Below are positions 58,066 through 60,816 of a DNA stretch of 60,816 nucleotides, piece by piece. Within the stretch, counting starts at the first letter, position 1; the number at the start of each line of letters is the position of its first letter. This stretch comes from Phoronis australis (Eukaryota; Phoronida; Phoronidae). The position numbers were made by a program, and so were the translations under genes. The notes beneath the pieces were generated by a model. That model searched no databases, was not told the DNA's origin, and saw only the letters and a list, made by a program, of their open reading frames with translations. Location: positions 237,435 to 298,250 of the forward strand of contig NMRA01000534.1 in assembly GCA_002633005.1 (NCBI GenBank). Direction: 5' to 3'.

Positions 58066-58802
58066 AGATTTGCGTATTCTATGTCTAGTATCTCTAGTTT
58101 TCAAAACAAAGTTGTTAAGACAAAGCACAAGTGCGATTCTGAGAAAGTTTAAGGATAGATACGTTTAACCAAGAGCCCAGAACGCCAGAGCGAAACAGAG
58201 TCATTATTGCTCTAGTTTTCAATTGTTTGATTTTGTTGCGTCTTTGTCAGTCTGGTGTCCTTTGAAACAAAAAATACTTAAAACCGGTTACCTTCACTTG
58301 GCTAAGAATTTAAGGCGAAACCGTCGTCACTGTAACCTCACACAATGCTAAAGTTTCATCTACCCTAGGGGAGTGAATCTGTATCGTTAGGTATCTTCCG
58401 TATACGAGTGCATCACAGGGAACCGCTTTGGTAAGTTCTGAAAAGGTACCCTCGTGAAAGGCACATTGCTCACCGCTGGCAATAGACGAAGAGTTGGAAA
58501 CCCTCATAGAAAAGTCATGTAACCTATCAGCTGAAATGGATAAACAAATCAACAATCAATAATCAATAAGGGCACGAATTGTAAACTCTCGACAGACCGA
58601 GTGCATACCAAGAATCGACAACAACCGCATTTGTTAAAAATTACAAATTAAAAAAGAAATTGCTGATGTTCATTTGTTGGTAGCAAGCACCTACCATACT
58701 GGCTCGATTAAGCCCCGGGAGTTGTATAAGCGCCGGTCTGGATTTAGCGCCGGGAGCTAACTATTCAATGTACAATTAGCGCCGGGCCTAGTATATTAAG
58801 TA
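58066..58802. other. Unassigned stretch
   Basis: Three nearby copies of AGCGCCGGG-type words at about 58730-58790 form a degenerate short tandem. No exon recognised. Confidence 0.4.
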
Positions 58803-59355
58803 TGATGGGCCGTTGGGGGGAAAGTGTCGCCGGAAAAATACGAGCGTAATCGTGTACATTACGCCGTTATTTACGCCGTTAATTACGCCGTAAAATTACG
58901 AGCGTAATTTAATTCTTTACGGCGTAAAATTACGCTTGTAATTTAGTTTAAACTCTTAGCCAATGACGTTGGNATATATATATATATATATTATTGAGTG
59001 ACGTCATTTGCGATAAACCCAAGCGCCTGTGGTCAGCGATTGTGCAAGAACGAGCTGCCCAGCAACAGTCGTGTATGTTAGGTCATCACTGATTGGTTTA
59101 AATTTGGAACGTTCTTAAGGTATTTTACGAGCGTAATTTACGGCGACATTTCCCCCGTTTAATTTACGGGCGTAATTTTACTGCAACACTTTTGCAATTT
59201 AACTTTCGCTCGTAGTTACGAGCGTAATTTTACGGCGAAACTTTTCCCCATTTAATTTACGAGCGTAATTGTACGGCGACAGTCCTGCAATTTAATTTAC
59301 GCTCGTAATTACGAGCGTAATTTTACGGCGACACTTTCCCCTCAACGGCCCACCA
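58803..59355. mobile_element. TA-flanked TIR element made of ACGAGCGTAAT words
   Basis: Ends TGATGGGCCGTTGGGGGGAA and its inverse, flanked by TA (58801-58802, 59356-59357). Inside the ends, both arms contain many copies and inversions of TTACGAGCGTAATT and TTACGGCG. The centre has a TA microsatellite with an N at 58973 and GTGACGTCAT. It has no coding capacity. TA duplication suggests a mariner-type helper. Confidence 0.8.
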
Positions 59356-59623
59356 TAGTTTACTTCTTGTAGCATTTAGCGTACCTGCTCGGACCGACTT
59401 CCTGGTGACGTGGAACTTTTAAAAGGTTGTCAAACGAAACCTGAGGTCGCATTGGAGACCTGAAACTCACCAAGTCGAGCCCTGTAAACTTGTCCATTAA
59501 TTAAAATTTGAAGTCAATTTAGCGGCTAAGTGGCGCTTACTTACTCTCGAGGAAACGTCGCTGTTGGTGGCCGGCCTGCAAAAAGGAAGCAGAGATGCGC
59601 GCTATTGTAATTCCGGTGAGAAG

Positions 59624-59857
59624 CATGGGCGCACGCACGGGGGCTCTAACGAGGCCCCCAATTTGGCGAATTGGACAAAAAGGTCAACCTCAGCGAAACA
59701 AAAAGTCCGAGTAAACTAGACAAAAGTCCACAGGAATTCTGCGCTGACGCACAATTCGTAGGCCTGAACCTAGTGTCGTTGATTTTTGTCAATAAAAGGT
59801 CCGCATACTGAAAAATTCGAGTCCCCACTGTATTTTACTAAGCTGGGTGCGCCCATG
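59624..59857. mobile_element. Miniature element, CATGGGCGCAC family, complete copy
   Basis: CATGGGCGCACGCACG and CTGGGTGCGCCCATG are the inverted ends. AGAAG flanks both sides (59619-59623, 59858-59862). The interior matches 9701-9976 in reverse. Length 234 bp and non-coding. Confidence 0.8.
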
Positions 59858-59862
59858 AGAAG

Positions 59863-60816
59863 TGCACTGTTTTGAGAAAACTTTTTTCGTTTGGTTACAA
59901 AACACAATGCGTGGATGTTTTCTTATTTTGTTTCACCGCTTTGCATTCCTAACGGCTAACGAGGCCGGTGACGATTGCTGCCAAGTTACGAACTTTGCTG
60001 CTGCTAGCCGTAGTCAGTGATTGTCGGATACTTTGCATCAGTTTCACGATATGCCGATATAAAAAGTTTTCTTCTAATTTCTTACCAGATTGTGACATAT
60101 TTCTGAAGCTTGGCGTACTTTCGCTGTCAATCAGTGCACTTTGTGCTGGCTACGGAAGATGCGAGATATTCGCAATTTCAAGTTTCAATTGCATTAAATG
60201 CTACACTCCATATGCAAAGAAACAGTTGAAAACCTGCGTAATAGACAATCAAATGTGTAGCAAAAGAACCAAAATGGAATTTAAAAACATTCAAACAAAA
60301 TAACAATAATTTTACACTCACGGTGATATCAATACGTTTTCAAGGACAACATGGCCGCCATTCAGGGATCGTTCTTGCACGTACTGATATACAGGAAATT
60401 CTAGTCACGGGAATAGTCGATGATTTTCGGATTTTGGCACAGCTGACGTACAAATTTGTGTATCAGTCAAAAGGCGTGTAGTTTGATAACAGAAAATAGG
60501 AGAACATTATTCCACGTTACATATTACTTTCGTTATATACTTTCAAGTGTTCGAATTAGATTAAGTGTTTGAAATAAGCTCTTTAAGATGGACGACTTTA
60601 CGATTTATACTGCCACGAGCTAAAATGAATTAAAAAAGACTGACAGTGCGGAAGCTGCTGCGTTTGTTTTCTAACCTTAATATTCTACTAAATATTCTGG
60701 CTTTTTAAACGCATGCATTGCATGGGGGATTCGACGGAGGACCGGGGAACCCAAAGCCAGGGATTATAGAGCCGCGGACATAGAGCTGGGGGACGTAGGG
60801 CGGCAGCTTTTTATCA
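59863..60816. other. Unassigned stretch at the window end
   Basis: A 111-codon frame at 59968-60303 (plus) begins TIAAKLRTLLLLAVVSDCRI after its start codon and has nine or more cysteines. The start is hydrophobic but no family is recognised, so it is noted and not called. The last 100 bases are G-rich with repeated AGAGC/GGGGGAC words. Confidence 0.3.

Overview
The window is nuclear DNA from an animal, most likely a marine invertebrate; I cannot name the clade. The evidence is AT-rich sequence with no long intact open frames, short candidate exons bounded by GT-AG-type signals, a tRNA-derived SINE, remnants of LINE, Penelope-like and Ty3/Gypsy-type retroelements, and many non-autonomous DNA transposons with clear terminal inverted repeats (TIRs) and target-site duplications (TSDs). 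Assembly quality is draft: there is a 918-base N gap (29559-30476) and single Ns beside homopolymers or microsatellites (1838, 18955, 25941, 58973) and at 39264. There is no operon structure and no rRNA, CRISPR array or functional tRNA that I can support.

Layout. 1-8.4 kb: a SINE, a repeat with a conserved 28-codon frame, a 21-bp minisatellite with a 168-bp higher-order repeat, a foldback element whose arms are made of short repeats, and a 37-bp minisatellite. 9.7-13.6 kb: small DNA elements, a 400-bp direct duplication and a decayed LINE. 16-22 kb: duplicated repeats, nested miniature elements, and a Penelope-like element split by a TIR transposon. 22-29 kb: mostly unassigned sequence with another Penelope-like fragment, a truncated LINE tail and a TA-flanked miniature element. 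30-38 kb: second copies of several repeats found at 1-19 kb, mostly in opposite orientation, plus a LINE 3' end. 38.5-52.2 kb: the most gene-like part. It holds three related exons for small cysteine-rich, probably secreted proteins (39694, 48510, 51930), a THAP-type zinc-finger remnant, a Gag-like fragment, a transposon-type pseudogene, and a tandem array carrying ten CTCF-like core motifs about 147 bp apart. 52.4-60.8 kb: more TIR elements, LINE 3' ends and an element built of reiterated ACGAGCGTAAT motifs.

The strongest candidates for something undescribed are: (1) the tandem cysteine-rich gene family, where the coding exon seems to have diverged at least as fast as its flanks; (2) the roughly 147-bp-periodic array of CTCF-like motifs; (3) three sequence-unrelated families of small elements that share CA...TG ends and 5-bp target duplications, one of which has satellite-like foldback arms.
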